8,118 nucleotides of DNA from an uncultured Moheibacter sp. Lineage in GTDB: Bacteria; Bacteroidota; Bacteroidia; Flavobacteriales; Weeksellaceae. Position 1 is the stretch's first letter, and each line of letters opens with the position of its first letter. The stretch spans positions 1 to 8,118 of the forward strand of contig CALLXZ010000059.1 of assembly GCA_937875605.1 (NCBI GenBank), read 5' to 3'. Position numbers and translations under genes: made by a program. A model generated the notes under the pieces. The model did no database searches, was not told where the DNA came from, and saw only the letters and a list, made by a program, of their open reading frames with translations. Positions 7,544 through 8,118 of the stretch are shown in pieces.

Positions 7544-7574
7544 AAATCCCGGAAGCCAACTTTCGGGATTTTTT
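7544..7574 (+). terminator. Strong intrinsic terminator of the lipoprotein/OmpA-like operon
   Basis: AAATCCCGGAAG (7544-7555) pairs with CTTTCGGGATTT (7560-7571) in a 12-bp stem with one G-U pair and a CCAA loop, and more T follows to 7574. It begins 36 bases after the OmpA-like stop. The convergent acetyltransferase gene ends at 7577 and may use the same hairpin, although on the minus strand no T tract follows the stem. The core arms are identical to those of the hairpin near 3475. Confidence 0.9.
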
Positions 7575-7576
7575 AA

Positions 7577-8118
7577 TCAAAACTTTTTATGTGGGATAAA
7601 TGGTTCATTTGAGTTAAACTGATATCGATAGGTAGCTAATGTCCGGGTAGTTTTGCCATTCATATTCTGAATGATGTTTGTCATTTTCGGGTTAAAATCG
7701 CCAATCCACTGCACCTCATAGTGTTCATAGTTAGTTTCTGAATTGATGGTTTCTAAAGCATTAACGACTAAATAAGCATCGATCCCCTTGTTTTGAAATT
7801 CAGGAACGATTCCAAACACAATCCCCACAAGTCGTTTAGTGGGTCGATATTTTTTCAGCCATAAAAATTTGAGAATAGAAGGTAATCCAAATGAAGAATT
7901 TACCTGATTAAAATAATCGTTCAAATTAGGTAAATTGAGCCAGCAACCAATCGGCTCATCTTTGTAATAGGCAAACCAAATTGTTTTTTTATCCACCACA
8001 CTTTTCATTTTCCGGAAAGTTTGAATGACTTCTTTTTCATCCAAAATCATATTGGTATCATGTTTATGCCATGCTTTGTTATAAATAGTAACAAAATCTT
8101 TTGCAAATTTCTCAAGAT
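7577..8118 (-). CDS. GNAT-like N-acetyltransferase family protein (5'-truncated by window edge)
   Basis: The frame is open to the right edge. Codons upstream of the ATG at 8050 read, in gene order, FAKDFVTIYNKAWHKHDTN and continue beyond 8118, so that ATG is internal. About 179 residues of the C-terminal part are visible. They show a GNAT-type order: a strand IWFAYYKDEPIGCWLNLPN (typical of the central beta strands), then LVGIVFGIVPEFQNKGIDAYL, which resembles the acetyl-CoA-binding segment with a degenerate Q/R-x-x-G-x-G/A loop (QNKGID), then a strand YEVQWIGDFNPKM and a helix with MNGKTTRTLATYRY. The arrangement matches Bacteroidota proteins remembered as GNAT-like and hypothetical, with conserved aromatic residues. 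The substrate cannot be told. The gene converges on the OmpA-like gene and ends next to its terminator; its promoter is outside the window. Confidence 0.75.
   Translation of the reverse strand, partial: LEKFAKDFVTIYNKAWHKHDTNMILDEKEVIQTFRKMKSVVDKKTIWFAYYKDEPIGCWLNLPNLNDYFNQVNSSFGLPSILKFLWLKKYRPTKRLVGIVFGIVPEFQNKGIDAYLVVNALETINSETNYEHYEVQWIGDFNPKMTNIIQNMNGKTTRTLATYRYQFNSNEPFIPHKKF

Noticed and set aside
8048..8050. ATG as start of the acetyltransferase-like gene
   Set aside because: The same frame continues upstream to the window edge with family-like sequence (YNKAW), so the ATG is internal.
1..8118. CRISPR array, tRNA or rRNA genes, insertion sequence or phage genes
   Set aside because: No spaced repeat arrays, cloverleaf-like sequence, transposase or integrase motifs, or terminal inverted repeats were seen on either strand by eye.

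Overview
The window looks like chromosomal DNA from a member of the Bacteroidota, most likely class Flavobacteriia. The reasons are AT-rich DNA, an E. coli-type rpoC with a DUF3467 gene directly behind it, starts without Shine-Dalgarno sequences, a TAnnTTTG-type promoter element, an export-signal-like acidic stretch on a lipoprotein, and a TPR sensor kinase next to a LytTR regulator. The genus cannot be decided from this sequence.

The layout is four blocks of alternating direction. (1) Positions 1-3440, plus strand: the 3' three quarters of rpoC (RNA polymerase beta' subunit), with a DUF3467 gene overlapping it by one base. (2) Positions 3515-6210, minus strand: a LytTR response regulator and, overlapping it by four bases, a TPR histidine kinase. 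(3) Positions 6357-7507, plus strand: a small surface-type lipoprotein gene and, 14 bases on, a gene for an exported protein with a degenerate OmpA-like C-terminus. (4) Positions 7577 to the right edge, minus strand: the 3' part of a GNAT-like acetyltransferase gene. Both convergent junctions (3441-3514 and 7508-7576) hold hairpin terminators that use the same stem arms. No tRNA, rRNA, CRISPR array, insertion sequence or origin was found.

Block 1 is conserved housekeeping DNA. The most interesting part is the 146-base divergent region between the response regulator and the lipoprotein gene. It contains a 10-base direct repeat (9 of 10 identical) with a 20-base period, which is the geometry expected of a LytTR-domain binding site. 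A good -7 element for the regulator gene lies beside it, but no -33 element does. The simplest model is a two-component system that controls itself and the divergent envelope operon (lipoprotein plus OmpA-like protein). The repeat and the gene order are seen directly; the regulatory link is inference.

No wholly new system is evident. The best candidates for follow-up are the direct repeat with its divergent envelope operon, the OmpA-like domain whose peptidoglycan-binding loop is shortened, and a dnaX-like A_AAA_AAG slip motif in the same gene with a -1 stop directly behind it.
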